From: Vulcanisaeta thermophila
GTDB lineage: Archaea; Thermoproteota; Thermoprotei; Thermoproteales; Thermocladiaceae
Length of the DNA stretch: 64,000 nt
Assembly (NCBI RefSeq): GCF_001748385.1
Contig: NZ_BCLI01000001.1
Coordinates: 723,177 to 787,176 of the forward strand
Direction: 5' to 3'
The position numbers and the translations under genes are program-made. This document shows positions 47,059 to 56,911 of this stretch, in pieces. The notes beneath the pieces are model-generated. The model did not search any database, had not been told where the DNA came from, and saw nothing but the letters and a program-made list of their open reading frames with translations. Numbering within the stretch: position 1 is the stretch's first letter; every line of letters starts with the position of its first letter.

Positions 47059-48111
47059 TTATAATCGAATTAAATGAACCCGCTCTGGAGGTATGAATAA
47101 CGTGACTACTTGGCCCACCTTCACGGCATCATTTGTTAAAACCGTGATTGTTAACCCATGGCCCACATTAACCGTCACCTGATAACCGACCCTGGTCCTC
47201 ATGACCCCATCAACAACACCCCTGAGTTTGTTAACGCCGTTATATCCATCGTCAACAATCCTGACCCACTCGGGCCTTATAACCACGTAAACATCACCCC
47301 CCATGGTCTCCGTGCTTATGAGCTTAATCTCATCGTTAATCCTCACAATGGTTTGGGTTCCATGGACCTCAGCGAGCCCACGGATTATGTTCCTAAAGCC
47401 CAGGAAGCGTGCCGTGAACTCACTCCTGGGGTTGTTAAACACGCTTTCTGGGTCCCCCTCCTCCACGATTAAGCCCCTGTTTATTACAATGATCTTATCC
47501 GCCAGTGAGTATGCCTCGTCCCAATCATGGGTTACGTGCACCACGGTAACCCCATACTTAAGCGGTAACTGTTTAAGCATGGGTAGTATCCTGTCCCTGG
47601 TCTCCATATCGAGCATGCTCAGGGGCTCATCGAGCAGTAATACCCTTGGGGAAACCACCAGGGCCCTGGCCAGGGCAACCCTCTGCTGCTCACCACCGCT
47701 TAGGTTGTGCGCCCTTCTGTTTAGTATGTGTTCTATTCCCAATTCATGGGCAATACCAAGGACCAACTTCCTCCTCTCATCTCTGGGCACACCCCTTATC
47801 TTAAGTCCATACTCAATATTCTCGTAAACGGTCATGTGGTCAAACACTGCGTATCCCTGGGGCACGTAGGAAACACCCCGCCTCTCGGGTGGTTCCCTGG
47901 TCACATCAACACCATCAATCAAGACACTACCCCTCTGCGGCCTGTAAATACCCGCTATGACCTTAAGCACGGAGCTCTTACCAGAACCTGTGGGCCCCAG
48001 GATTACCGTATAGGCGCCGCCGGGGAATACCGTGCTTATGGGACCCAGTGTGAAGGAACCGAGGCGAGCCATGACGCCCCTTAATTCAACGCCCTCAACC
48101 ACCAGCACCAC
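47059..48111 (-). CDS. ABC transporter ATP-binding protein (tungstate/molybdate type)
   Basis: Drives oxyanion import. The 350-residue protein has Walker A GPTGSGKS (about 34-41), SGGEQQRVALARALV, Walker B RVLLLDEPLS, the H-loop VTHDWDE, and a C-terminal TOBE-like domain (about 240-345) that often senses the anion. Its start overlaps wtpB by 17 bases. Third gene of a binding protein-permease-ATPase operon. The order and the binding protein point to tungstate or molybdate, needed by the tungsten enzymes common in Thermoproteales. The exact anion cannot be read from sequence. Confidence 0.87.
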   Translation of the reverse strand: MVLVVEGVELRGVMARLGSFTLGPISTVFPGGAYTVILGPTGSGKSSVLKVIAGIYRPQRGSVLIDGVDVTREPPERRGVSYVPQGYAVFDHMTVYENIEYGLKIRGVPRDERRKLVLGIAHELGIEHILNRRAHNLSGGEQQRVALARALVVSPRVLLLDEPLSMLDMETRDRILPMLKQLPLKYGVTVVHVTHDWDEAYSLADKIIVINRGLIVEEGDPESVFNNPRSEFTARFLGFRNIIRGLAEVHGTQTIVRINDEIKLISTETMGGDVYVVIRPEWVRIVDDGYNGVNKLRGVVDGVMRTRVGYQVTVNVGHGLTITVLTNDAVKVGQVVTLFIPPERVHLIRL

Positions 48112-48973
48112 CCAGTCTATACGTGGTTCCCCCCACGCTTATTAACAACCTGTATATTATGAATACCGCGAGCATGAGGACTACGAGGGCCGCTGAGTAC
48201 TTAACCGCATTAACAAGCCCAATGCCCACGTAACTACCATAAATATAAACTGGGACCGGGTACACCAGGTTTCCGTGGAGGTAAACGTAGTATGCCACTA
48301 TGAAGAGCGCCCCCGCCTCTGATGCTGACCTGGCCCAGGTAAGCAGCGCACCGCTAGCCATGGACCTCCAAATCCTGGGAAGCACAATTGTTGTGAAGGT
48401 TCTAAGGGGCCCCGCACCCAGGGTTCTAGCCACAATCTCCATCTCAGGGTTAACCATGCTTATTGCGGTCTCCACAACCCTTATGTAGTACGTCGAGGAT
48501 AGGAAGGCCACGGCGGTGGTGGCGCCCCATAGCGTGTTTATGAAGTTTATGCCGTGAGCCCTGAGGACCGGCCCAATGCCGTACCAGACAAAGGCCAGGA
48601 CAACCATTATACCCACTATTATGTGGGGTATCATTATGGGTATGTCTATGAGGGCATCCACAACACCCTTAGCCCTGAACTCGTACCTAGCCATTACGTA
48701 GGCTAATGGCGTACCCATTACTATGGCTATGATTGATGAGAGTGTTGAGTAAATCATGGTGGCCTCCACAGCCTCGAGGAAGCTGTACGTGGACAGGGCG
48801 CTGGGTATTGAGTCCAGCCCAAGGGTTATTAGGAGGGCCAGTGGGTATAGGATTATGAGCGCTATGAGCATTATAGATATCGCTAATGCCAGAAGGACAG
48901 GTACTAACTCAAGTCTATTTCTAATCCTATTGATGAAATTACTGGTGGTTTTAAGGTTCTGCCTTACATCCAT
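48095..48973 (-). CDS. ABC transporter permease (tungstate/molybdate type)
   Basis: A 292-residue inner-membrane component with six hydrophobic segments. The EAA loop reads EIVARTLGAGPLRTFTTIVL (about 190), the coupling helix that touches the ATPase. The N-terminal helix and the loop PLAYVMARYEF match ModB/WtpB/CysT-type permeases. The start ATG 48973 comes four bases before the binding-protein gene's stop (48977), and the end overlaps the ATPase gene. Typical translational coupling. Confidence 0.88.
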   Translation of the reverse strand: MDVRQNLKTTSNFINRIRNRLELVPVLLALAISIMLIALIILYPLALLITLGLDSIPSALSTYSFLEAVEATMIYSTLSSIIAIVMGTPLAYVMARYEFRAKGVVDALIDIPIMIPHIIVGIMVVLAFVWYGIGPVLRAHGINFINTLWGATTAVAFLSSTYYIRVVETAISMVNPEMEIVARTLGAGPLRTFTTIVLPRIWRSMASGALLTWARSASEAGALFIVAYYVYLHGNLVYPVPVYIYGSYVGIGLVNAVKYSAALVVLMLAVFIIYRLLISVGGTTYRLGGAGG

Positions 48974-48976
48974 GCC

Positions 48977-50116
48977 TCAGCCCCTCCTTGGAAATATTGA
49001 GGCATACTGTGGATACTGGCTCAATGGTACAACAAAGGGTTTAATTACACTGGGTACCGCTGAGTAATTGCCGTAGACTATGCCAGGTACTATGGGTGTT
49101 ATACCGTAACTCCTAAGTATTTCCTGTCCCTCGGGACTAAAGAGCAGTAATAGGAAGTACTCAGCAGCTTGTTTATTAGGTGCTTGGAACGGGATGGTTA
49201 TTGTGTAAACCACTGGGTTGCAGGTGAAGGTCTTCGTTACACCACTCTCGGTCCAGATAACATTTACCTGGTGGTAATAATCAACGTAACTAAGGTTCCC
49301 CAGGTTTATGAAGGGTGGCAGCGTTATGTACGTGAGGCCCTTATAGGCCTTAGTTTGCGGTATTGCATTACTTTCATAAGCCGAGAGTATGAAGTCCATT
49401 TTACTTGTTAGCATTAACGTTAGTAAGTCCGTTTCCGTATCCCTCATTATGTATTTACTAGCATTACTATAAATTGCATTGTATAGATATGAAGAGTTAC
49501 CAAAGAAAGCCAACCCAGCCAGTTTAATGACACATTGAGCCTGGTAACCGCTGGGATCTGTGAATGGGTTTGAAACACCTACGACAGTGTTTGGGTTAAG
49601 TGCCACTATACTCCAGATCTCTCTCCAAGTTTCGTTGTACTGCATTGACCCTATAGGGTATGACTGAGCCTTTCTCCATAGTTGGTAAACCTCCTGACCG
49701 TAAGTAGTATTTAGGTTAACTATTATAACTACCTGTGTAATCCCAAAGGCTATTTCGTAATTTGTGTAATTAGGGAATAATACGGATGGTATTGTGGTAG
49801 GGTCTGCAGAGGCCACGATACTGAACTGCTTCGTAATCACCTCCTCATGGGCAACTTCGCCGCTACCCCTAAAGAACGGGGGCGCTATGGTTATGCTGGG
49901 GTACACTTTACTCATTACGTTTAATATGTCTGTAAATGCAAACTTAAGGGTCCCCGCAGCACCCACGGCGAAGGGCGCTGAGGATGCTACCATCGTCCCA
50001 TTAACATACACTGTTTTCGTGATGTACTTAGGGGGCATTAAGGCGTAACCTATGCCGATACCCACAACCAAACCCACTATTAAACCAACCATTAACCAAA
50101 CGGTTGTGCTGGGCAT
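48977..50116 (-). CDS. Tungstate/molybdate ABC substrate-binding protein (WtpA-like)
   Basis: A 379-residue exported binding protein. Residues about 5-25 form a non-cleaved membrane anchor or signal (VWLMVGLIVGLVVGIGIGYA). It then has AVGAAGTLKFAFTDIL and the GSGEVAHEEVITKQFSIVAS block, followed by SADPTTIPSVLFPNY, the order seen in WtpA/ModA proteins, and ends with SPEGQEILRSYGI. Aligned with permease and ATPase genes, so an oxyanion importer is likely. Start ATG 50116, with TATA AAACTTAAAAAGG (50138-50150) 28 bp upstream. Confidence 0.8.
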   Translation of the reverse strand: MPSTTVWLMVGLIVGLVVGIGIGYALMPPKYITKTVYVNGTMVASSAPFAVGAAGTLKFAFTDILNVMSKVYPSITIAPPFFRGSGEVAHEEVITKQFSIVASADPTTIPSVLFPNYTNYEIAFGITQVVIIVNLNTTYGQEVYQLWRKAQSYPIGSMQYNETWREIWSIVALNPNTVVGVSNPFTDPSGYQAQCVIKLAGLAFFGNSSYLYNAIYSNASKYIMRDTETDLLTLMLTSKMDFILSAYESNAIPQTKAYKGLTYITLPPFINLGNLSYVDYYHQVNVIWTESGVTKTFTCNPVVYTITIPFQAPNKQAAEYFLLLLFSPEGQEILRSYGITPIVPGIVYGNYSAVPSVIKPFVVPLSQYPQYASIFPRRG

Positions 50117-50219
50117 ACAACCGCTGTACTTATCAATCCTTTTTAAGTTTTATCATATATTAAATATATGGATTTAATGATTTTTGTTGAAAATTCGTTA
50201 AAATTAATCTTCCTTTTTA

Positions 50220-51734
50220 TTATTCAGGTGGTATTTCTGAGTACGCTATTGATATGTCAAATCCGTACTTCCTAACATTTATGTAACGTGACACCAGGTA
50301 TATTATCATGCCTAGGGCAACTGCCGCTAACTCTACACCGTAGGCGAGCCAATTACCGCCCCAAATGCTGGGGTATGCCAGGAATTCGTAGGTTAGGTAT
50401 GCCATTACAATAGCCATTAATACCCCTGAGATGGTTAACGAGGCCCTGATCCCACCGCCCATGTTAAATGAACCATACTTAAGTAGCCCCATAACCGCGG
50501 CTCCTATGCCCACGAACATGTAGTAGAGGAGTGCCTCCACAACGGCGCCGTACAGTGCTGTGAATGTATTGTATAGGAGGCCCGCTGCTGTTATTAAAGC
50601 CGCGGTTATTAAGAAGTCTGTTATGTGTGCGTATATTGGTGTTCCGAACCTTGGGCTTAGGTATGCGAAGAAGCTGGGCCAAACCCTATCAAAGGCAAGG
50701 GCAAACCAATACCTAACCACCACGATAGCTCCATAGGCTAGTATAGCCAGGTACCAAAGGATGGATGCCACACCCAGGAACCAGGCAATCACTGGGTTTC
50801 TTGATAACACCATGGCCGCTGTCCAGAAGTTTATGTAGCCGTTGGCCAACGCCATGGTTGTGAACTCAAAGCCTAGTGAGTGGTACATGGCCTCAAAACC
50901 CAGTGTTAGGAGTGCCAGGGTGATTAGGAATGAGAGGGGCACGTTCCACTTAACCGCACTCCTACCCTTAATCTCAGAGGCAATTGCAGGGCCTGCATTG
51001 AGCCATGGGTAGACGTAAATTGCGAAGAAGGGGAGGAGCATTAGGGCTTCGTTCATGGTGAAGTAGGGTCCCTTGTACCCACTGGCCACGGCTTGATAGG
51101 TTACGCCCTTGGGGAGTAGTGTTGATATTGAGCTTATGGCCACGCTCCTCGGTGTTGCGAATAGCACCACCATGGCCATTAACAGGCCAATCATTGATAA
51201 CGTGGTTAGTACGGTCATGAGCCTAATACCATACCTAGTGCCCAGGATATTAACAAGCACTATTATGCCGAAGAATGCCGAGGCTATAACTATTTCCTCA
51301 TAAGTGTTGAGTGATGCGCCCACGCCGAGTATTGGTAGCACGCTCTCTAATTGGCCAACGGCTGAGTAGGCTATTAATGCGTAGTATGTTAGGCTCTCCA
51401 CTATGAAGCCCAGGACAAGGCCGTTGGTTAGCCAGGCAAGCCTGGGCCCCAATGCTCTACCTAACCATACATAGTCACCCCCCACCCTGGGTATGTGGGT
51501 GGTTAATATTGAGTATACGATTACCTGGGGCACCGCGAACAACGCAGCTATGAGCGATGCGAGAACCAGGTTAGAGCCTGTTACTGTGGGTAGTACGGCC
51601 AGTGTGAAGCCTATACTCGCCAGTGCGGCGCCAACGGACATGTTGGCTATGTTTATTGATACGGCATCCCAGAAGCCAGCCTCCTTAACCAAACCCGTGG
51701 ACTCCCTCACGAATACCCCGTATTCTCCGCCCAC
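50220..51734 (-). CDS. APC-superfamily amino acid permease
   Basis: A 504-residue transporter with 12 or so membrane helices. TM1 has NIANMSVGAALASIGFTLAV and TM3 THIPRVGGDYVWLGRALGPR, the archaeal APC pattern. The loop VGGDYVWLGR is close to GGxYxxxxx in the family. Substrate unknown. GTG 51734 is 27 bp from the minus-strand TATA CTTATAAAT (51757-51765), so the gene is leaderless with a GTG start. It lies beside the tungstate-type transporter but has its own promoter. Confidence 0.83.
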   Translation of the reverse strand: MGGEYGVFVRESTGLVKEAGFWDAVSINIANMSVGAALASIGFTLAVLPTVTGSNLVLASLIAALFAVPQVIVYSILTTHIPRVGGDYVWLGRALGPRLAWLTNGLVLGFIVESLTYYALIAYSAVGQLESVLPILGVGASLNTYEEIVIASAFFGIIVLVNILGTRYGIRLMTVLTTLSMIGLLMAMVVLFATPRSVAISSISTLLPKGVTYQAVASGYKGPYFTMNEALMLLPFFAIYVYPWLNAGPAIASEIKGRSAVKWNVPLSFLITLALLTLGFEAMYHSLGFEFTTMALANGYINFWTAAMVLSRNPVIAWFLGVASILWYLAILAYGAIVVVRYWFALAFDRVWPSFFAYLSPRFGTPIYAHITDFLITAALITAAGLLYNTFTALYGAVVEALLYYMFVGIGAAVMGLLKYGSFNMGGGIRASLTISGVLMAIVMAYLTYEFLAYPSIWGGNWLAYGVELAAVALGMIIYLVSRYINVRKYGFDISIAYSEIPPE

Positions 51735-51844
51735 ATTGAATCAAAAGCGTAATGCATTTATAAGTCTTTTCCTTATTTTTCCCAGTATTTATTTAATTAA
51801 TTATTTAAACAGTAAGAACCAAGAATTTATTAAAAGGGGGCCAT

Positions 51845-52402
51845 GTGGCGGGTATTGTGTATGAGGTTGAGGTTAAGTATAGGGTCAACGACCTGGGTAA
51901 GGTTAGGGAGAGGCTTAAGGAATTGAAGGCAAAGTTCCTGGAGCATACCGATGAGAAGGATATATATTTCAATAGCCCCTGTAGGGACTTCTCAAAGACC
52001 GATGAGGCACTTAGGGTGAGGGTTTACGGTGATGGCACGGTGGTGGTTACCTACAAGGGTCCTAGGGTTGGGGGCCTTGGTAAGACTAGGGAGGAGGTTA
52101 ATGTTCAGGTTAATGACTTGGATTCTGCGTTGGAGCTCATTAATAGGCTTGGGTTTAGGGAGGTGGCTAGGATTGTTAAGTCCAGGGAGGTTTATAACTA
52201 TGAGAACTTCACCATATACCTAGATAATGTTGAGGGGCTTGGTTACTTCGTGGAGGTGGAGACCATGGTCAACGATAAGGAGTTGATAAATAAGGCCGTT
52301 GAGGAGGTACTCTCCCTCGGTGATAAACTGGGCCTTGATAGGAATTCCATCGAGAGGAGGACCTACCTGGAGTTGAAGTTGGGCGTTAATCCAGGGGAGT
52401 AG
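51845..52402 (+). CDS. CYTH-domain protein (class IV adenylate cyclase/thiamine triphosphatase fold)
   Basis: A 185-residue triphosphate-tunnel enzyme. The N-terminal VEVKYRV is the EXEXK signature (Glu, Glu, Lys), followed by RVRVYGDGTVVVTYKGPR with the basic residues that bind triphosphate, REEVNVQV, and VEVETMV late in the protein. Archaeal members may be CyaB-like cyclases or tripolyphosphatases; sequence does not decide. GTG 51845 or GTG 51857 is the start; TATA-like AATTTATTAAAAGG lies at 51823-51836, 25 bp before GTG 51857. Precedes the nucleotidyltransferase gene by 29 bases. Confidence 0.85.
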   Translation: MAGIVYEVEVKYRVNDLGKVRERLKELKAKFLEHTDEKDIYFNSPCRDFSKTDEALRVRVYGDGTVVVTYKGPRVGGLGKTREEVNVQVNDLDSALELINRLGFREVARIVKSREVYNYENFTIYLDNVEGLGYFVEVETMVNDKELINKAVEEVLSLGDKLGLDRNSIERRTYLELKLGVNPGE

Positions 52403-52431
52403 CGTTTAAATGCAATTACTGTAATAATGCT

Positions 52432-53610
52432 GTGCATTTTGATAGCGTTGTGATTCAGGAGAGCAACCCCGAGAACTTCTACCCACTATCACTGAGTACA
52501 CCAGTACCTGCATTAATAATTGGTGGGCTTAGGTACTACGAGGCAGTGGCTCTATGGCTCATTAACCATGGGGTCGAGCCCGAAATCTACGTAGTAACTA
52601 GGAAGCACCTTGCCCAACGCTGGGGCGCCATTAATAAGTCTCTACTGATGGATTTAGGCCTCAAGTTTAACCTACGGTTTGTGGAGGCAATGGATGAGGT
52701 GCCCCATGGCAACTCACTACTAATAAGCACATCGTTACCGCCCAGCATTGACTTACTTAGTAAATTAGTGGGTACGTTGGGGATGGGCGGTGCAATTACC
52801 TGTAATGGCTCATTACTACTTGGTATTACAAGGAATGGGGAGATCAGTGAGGTGATGAGGCAATGCCCTGACAACGTGATTAATGGTGTCTGGGACATCA
52901 TTAGGTTGAACACGGAATTACTAATCACCAATGAGACTAACCTAATGAGGGTCCTTGGCAGTAGGGTCGTTAATTCCGAGGTGGATCACAGAGCCGTTAT
53001 TAACGAGTCCAGGGGCCCTGTCATAATCATAAACTCAGTAATTGATGCATTAACGTATATAAGGGGGCCTGCGTTGATTGGGCCTGGCGTTCGCATACTC
53101 CCCCATGCGTACATTAGGGAGGGTTCGGTGTTTTACATGAACAATGCCGTGGGTGGTGAGGTTAAGAATTCGGTCATGGACCATGACAGCCTGAAGGAGC
53201 ACCTGGGTTACTTGGGCGACTCGTACGTGGGTAGGTGGGTAAACCTTGGCGCAGGCTCGGTAACCTCCAACCTAAAGAATACCATTGGCCCCATTAGGTA
53301 TAATAACCACGAAACTGATATGATAAAGCTGGGCTCGGTCATTGGTGATTGGGTTAAGGTGGGCATTAATACGTCAATAATGAGTGGCAGGTTCATTGGG
53401 CAGGGTAGTAGTGTCCTTGGGCTCATAAGGAGGGACGTGCCCCCATTCAGCATATGCATTAATGATGATTGCAGCCCCTTCCTACTGGGTAAGGCAATTG
53501 AGGTTTATAGGAGGTTTGCCAGGTTGATGGGTAAGGAGCCCAGTGGTTATGAGGAGGGGTTGATCGAGGAGGTTTACGCCATAAGTAGGGGTGGCCCTAA
53601 TCCTCCATGA
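52432..53610 (+). CDS. GlmU-like sugar nucleotidyltransferase with beta-helix end
   Basis: A 392-residue protein. Residues 1-210 are a divergent nucleotidyltransferase-like domain with FYPLSLSTPVPALIIGG, similar to the GlmU N-terminal family (NTP_transf_4) found in Bacteroidetes and archaea. Residues about 210-360 are hexapeptide repeats of a left-handed beta-helix: GRWVNLGAGSVTSNLKNTIG and GDWVKVGINTSIMSGRFIGQ. This combination suggests a sugar-1-phosphate nucleotidyl/acyltransferase. GTG 52432 is 25 bp from TATA CGTTTAAATGC (52403-52413), so leaderless with GTG. Overlaps the convergent lhr gene by 14 bases. Confidence 0.78.
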   Translation: MHFDSVVIQESNPENFYPLSLSTPVPALIIGGLRYYEAVALWLINHGVEPEIYVVTRKHLAQRWGAINKSLLMDLGLKFNLRFVEAMDEVPHGNSLLISTSLPPSIDLLSKLVGTLGMGGAITCNGSLLLGITRNGEISEVMRQCPDNVINGVWDIIRLNTELLITNETNLMRVLGSRVVNSEVDHRAVINESRGPVIIINSVIDALTYIRGPALIGPGVRILPHAYIREGSVFYMNNAVGGEVKNSVMDHDSLKEHLGYLGDSYVGRWVNLGAGSVTSNLKNTIGPIRYNNHETDMIKLGSVIGDWVKVGINTSIMSGRFIGQGSSVLGLIRRDVPPFSICINDDCSPFLLGKAIEVYRRFARLMGKEPSGYEEGLIEEVYAISRGGPNPP

Positions 53611-56527
53611 ACCTCCTCTTCAACTCCCTACGTTCAAGCTCGTGTATTATGATGACCAGTTTATCAAGGTCGTGAATCCTGGGTATGAACTCCTTAATCT
53701 CATCAAGCCTAACCCTGCTTGATAGGGCCAGTATGGCTAGTTTACCGTACTTCTCCACCAGCTCCGCCGTCTCGTTGAGCCTCCTCATTATTTCCTCATC
53801 CTCAGCCCTCGCCCTTCCCTCACTAACCCTGCTCAATACCTGCTTTATCCTCTCCTCATCAAGCCCTGTACGTCCCAGCCTAGTGGATCCGCAAACTGGG
53901 CATGTGGGTTTGTCGGGTATGTCCTTATTCCTGAACATACCAACCCAACCACACTTTAGGCATACCAGGGTGCTGGATTCATTGAGTAGCCTAGCCTTTA
54001 GGCTCTCCCTGACCAGTTTATCGATTTTCTCGGGCGCCATTATCTCAAGCCTGTGGCTTATCTTATCCACAATCTCTTTACTCATGGGGCTGAACTCCCT
54101 ACCCTCAACAACCTTTATCTCCCTCTCACCAGTGAGTAGTGACTTGAGGAATAGGTACGCATTGTCTAGGTCGAAGTCCCTCGTTAGCGCCTCCTTAAGT
54201 GTCTCCGTGAATACGGGCGATCCCTTGTAAAGCTCTATTAGGTTTGATATTGTCACGTCACTAAGCTCCCTATCCTTCTTAATCACGTTGAACCTCCTGG
54301 CCACGTGGACGAACTTCCTCTTGAAAATCCCAGTCCTTGCTATGGCCCTTATGGCCAGGTCTATGAGGGATTTATCATCCATGGATGCCAGGTCCATTAT
54401 TGTCTGAAGCACCAGTGATGTGTCGATCCCAGGCCTTGGCAGTTGAATAATTATTGCGTAGGCATCCTGCTGAACACCCACTGGGTAACCAAGGCGCTCC
54501 GTGAGTAAGTCACCCAGTAGCCTCGCTATGGTCCTGTTGACCAGGGTACCACCGTGAGTATGCATCACTATTAAGTCCCCAACCCTCTCAAGGAGGACCA
54601 CCCTGTCCGTGGGTATGGGCACCCCACTCTCCATGTGCTCCATTACCCTATCCACCACGTACTTAACCGTGTCGCTGGAAACGCCCAACTTCGTGGTTAG
54701 GATGTTAACAGTGGCCTCGGGACCCACCTTCCTAATCAAGCCAGCCGCCTCAGCCTTTATCAACCCCACGTCCTGGGCCACCTCAAATGGCACAGGTAGC
54801 TCCTCACCAACCCACGAGGGTATTGCGCCCACCACGTCCTTGGCTGGGATTACATAAACTGTGTCACCCACGATCTTCTGGAGGACCCAAACGCCGCCCC
54901 TGAACACGAACTTCACCCCTGGCTCCCCATACTCGGCAATGAATGCCTCATCCAAAACCCCTATGGGTTCCTCATTAGTCTGGTTTATGACTAGGTAGTG
55001 CTTCTCATCGGGTATCATGGACATTTGGTCGAAGAAGTACCTGTACATCTCCCTCCTAGCCCTAACACCGCTGGGTTTCAAAACCGTACCCTCCTCCTCA
55101 ATGTAGTACGCTAGGCGTGGGCTTAGTATATCGCTCATGAACCTCAGTACCCCCTTCAACTCCTCAAGGGTCAGGTTCCTATACGGGTAGGCACCTCTGA
55201 TTATGTCATAAAGCTCATCAACACTCCACCTGCTCTTTATCATTAGTAGCGAGACTATTTGGTGAACGAGGACATCATAGGGCTTCTCGGGTATTTGAGT
55301 ACGCTCAAGAAGCCCAGCCCTGGCCCTATTAACAATCGCTATGGCCTCGAGGGTGTCATTAAGGTCCTCGGTGATCACCAATCCCCTGGGCACCTTATCA
55401 AGCCTATGGCCACTACGCCCAATCCTCTGAACAAGCCTAACCACCTGGTGCGGTGATAGGTACTGGATAACGAAGTCCACGTGGCCAATGTCAATACCTA
55501 ACTCAAGGCTTGATGTGGCTATCACCGCCTTAAGCCTACCCTCCTTAAACGCCCTCTCGGTGGTTATCCTGGAGGTTTTGGATAGAGAACTGTGGTGTAT
55601 ACCCACGGAGTCCTGGCCCGCCATGGAGAACCTGTACATGAGGAGCTCCGCCATGGACCTTGTGTTTACGAAGATTATTGTGGAGCCATTCTTATTAATC
55701 AATTCCCTAATAACCCTAAGCCTGGCCATGGCGTCTGGGTAGAGGTACGCATTCTTGGCCGCCTCCTCATCCTCCTTGGTGGGTATTGGGTGTATTACGT
55801 CAAGCCTCATCTCCCTAATTATACTCGACTGAACAATCTCACACTCACCATCAACACCCACCAGGAACTTGGCAACCTCCTCTGGGCTGCCCACGGTTGC
55901 TGAGAGCCCAATTATCTGGGGCTTCCTACCAATCAACCACTTAATCCTCTCCAACGTCAACGCTAATTGAGTCCCCCTCTTATCCTCAGCCAATTCGTGA
56001 ACCTCATCAATAATTATCCACCTAACCTTCTTAAGGTGCTCCCTGAGCCTCTTACCAGCCAGTATTGCCTGCAGGGTTTCTGGGGTTGTTATGAGCATGT
56101 GGGGCGGATCCCTACTCTGTCTAGCCCTGTCACTTTGCTCAGTATCCCCATGCCTAACACCAACCTTAATACCAACCCTCTCACCCCACCACATGAGCCT
56201 ATCCAGCAAGTCCCTATTCAATGCCCTGAGGGGTGTTATGTAGAGTATGTAAATACCCTTATCCAAATACTCGCCCCTATCCATGCCCCACCTGAACATT
56301 GATAGAACGGGTAGGACAGCGGCCTCAGTCTTACCACTGCCCGTGGGTGCTATTATGAGGACATTCTTACCCTCTAGGATCTTCGGTATTGCCAGTTCCT
56401 GGGGCTCGGTGGGCTTTATAAACCCCTTCTCCCTAATGGCCTCTTTAATTACAGGGTGAAGTAGGTTGTAGGCTCCAATCAATTCCCCATAATTAAAACC
56501 TCGAGTTTTTTCCGACATCGTGGTCAA
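53597..56527 (-). CDS. lhr: Lhr-type superfamily 2 helicase with zinc ribbon
   Basis: Large helicase involved in DNA/RNA repair or turnover in archaea. The 976-residue protein has Walker A APTGSGKTEAAVLPV (about 59-73), IIIDEVHEL (DEVH box), LSATVGSPEEV, TSSLELGIDIGHVDFV and QRIGRSGHR (helicase C). A winged-helix region and the Lhr core domain follow (about 470-800). A zinc ribbon, CLKC...CPVC at about 855-880, distinguishes it from bacterial Lhr. Start ATG 56527 or 56518. The long convergent neighbour overlaps it by 14 bases. Confidence 0.92.
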   Translation of the reverse strand: MTTMSEKTRGFNYGELIGAYNLLHPVIKEAIREKGFIKPTEPQELAIPKILEGKNVLIIAPTGSGKTEAAVLPVLSMFRWGMDRGEYLDKGIYILYITPLRALNRDLLDRLMWWGERVGIKVGVRHGDTEQSDRARQSRDPPHMLITTPETLQAILAGKRLREHLKKVRWIIIDEVHELAEDKRGTQLALTLERIKWLIGRKPQIIGLSATVGSPEEVAKFLVGVDGECEIVQSSIIREMRLDVIHPIPTKEDEEAAKNAYLYPDAMARLRVIRELINKNGSTIIFVNTRSMAELLMYRFSMAGQDSVGIHHSSLSKTSRITTERAFKEGRLKAVIATSSLELGIDIGHVDFVIQYLSPHQVVRLVQRIGRSGHRLDKVPRGLVITEDLNDTLEAIAIVNRARAGLLERTQIPEKPYDVLVHQIVSLLMIKSRWSVDELYDIIRGAYPYRNLTLEELKGVLRFMSDILSPRLAYYIEEEGTVLKPSGVRARREMYRYFFDQMSMIPDEKHYLVINQTNEEPIGVLDEAFIAEYGEPGVKFVFRGGVWVLQKIVGDTVYVIPAKDVVGAIPSWVGEELPVPFEVAQDVGLIKAEAAGLIRKVGPEATVNILTTKLGVSSDTVKYVVDRVMEHMESGVPIPTDRVVLLERVGDLIVMHTHGGTLVNRTIARLLGDLLTERLGYPVGVQQDAYAIIIQLPRPGIDTSLVLQTIMDLASMDDKSLIDLAIRAIARTGIFKRKFVHVARRFNVIKKDRELSDVTISNLIELYKGSPVFTETLKEALTRDFDLDNAYLFLKSLLTGEREIKVVEGREFSPMSKEIVDKISHRLEIMAPEKIDKLVRESLKARLLNESSTLVCLKCGWVGMFRNKDIPDKPTCPVCGSTRLGRTGLDEERIKQVLSRVSEGRARAEDEEIMRRLNETAELVEKYGKLAILALSSRVRLDEIKEFIPRIHDLDKLVIIIHELERRELKRRFMED

Positions 56528-56690
56528 TCCTACTACAGATAAACCACGTGGAAGATCCCATTTTAAACCATTTGCCCTATTTAAGGGAAGATAACATCAA
56601 AGAAACTTATAAAAAGCCCCATATAGATTTATCACACCTCAAGGCATAGTAAGGATATCCTTTAAATATAGGTTAATATTAGGATTACCA

Positions 56691-56870
56691 ATGCTCAAAT
56701 GCAGCGCTTGCGGTTCCCCAAGGGTCACCGTATTAATAAATGGGAAACCCTACTGCGCATCCTGCGGCTCAAAAATACTAAGGATGCACCTAGTAAAGAC
56801 GTTGATCAACATGAAGAAGGAAGGGTTAGTATCATCAATAGTCAACATTGAGGGGATCAACGACCCCTAG
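56691..56870 (+). CDS. 59-residue zinc-ribbon protein
   Basis: ATG 56691 to TAG 56870 encodes 59 residues. It has two CxxC knuckles, CSAC at 4-7 and CASC at 22-25, 14 residues apart: a small zinc ribbon followed by a helix rich in Lys and Met (KILRMHLVKTLINMKKEG). A strong TATA TTTAAATATA (56661-56670) lies 25 bp before ATG 56691, so a leaderless transcript is predicted. I do not recognise a named family; similar ribbons act in nucleic-acid binding. It stands alone between lhr (minus) and a membrane protein gene (plus). Confidence 0.75.
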   Translation: MLKCSACGSPRVTVLINGKPYCASCGSKILRMHLVKTLINMKKEGLVSSIVNIEGINDP

Positions 56871-56911
56871 GTGGGTAACTAATATTAAGTGTTCACAGGC
56901 ACGCATCATGT

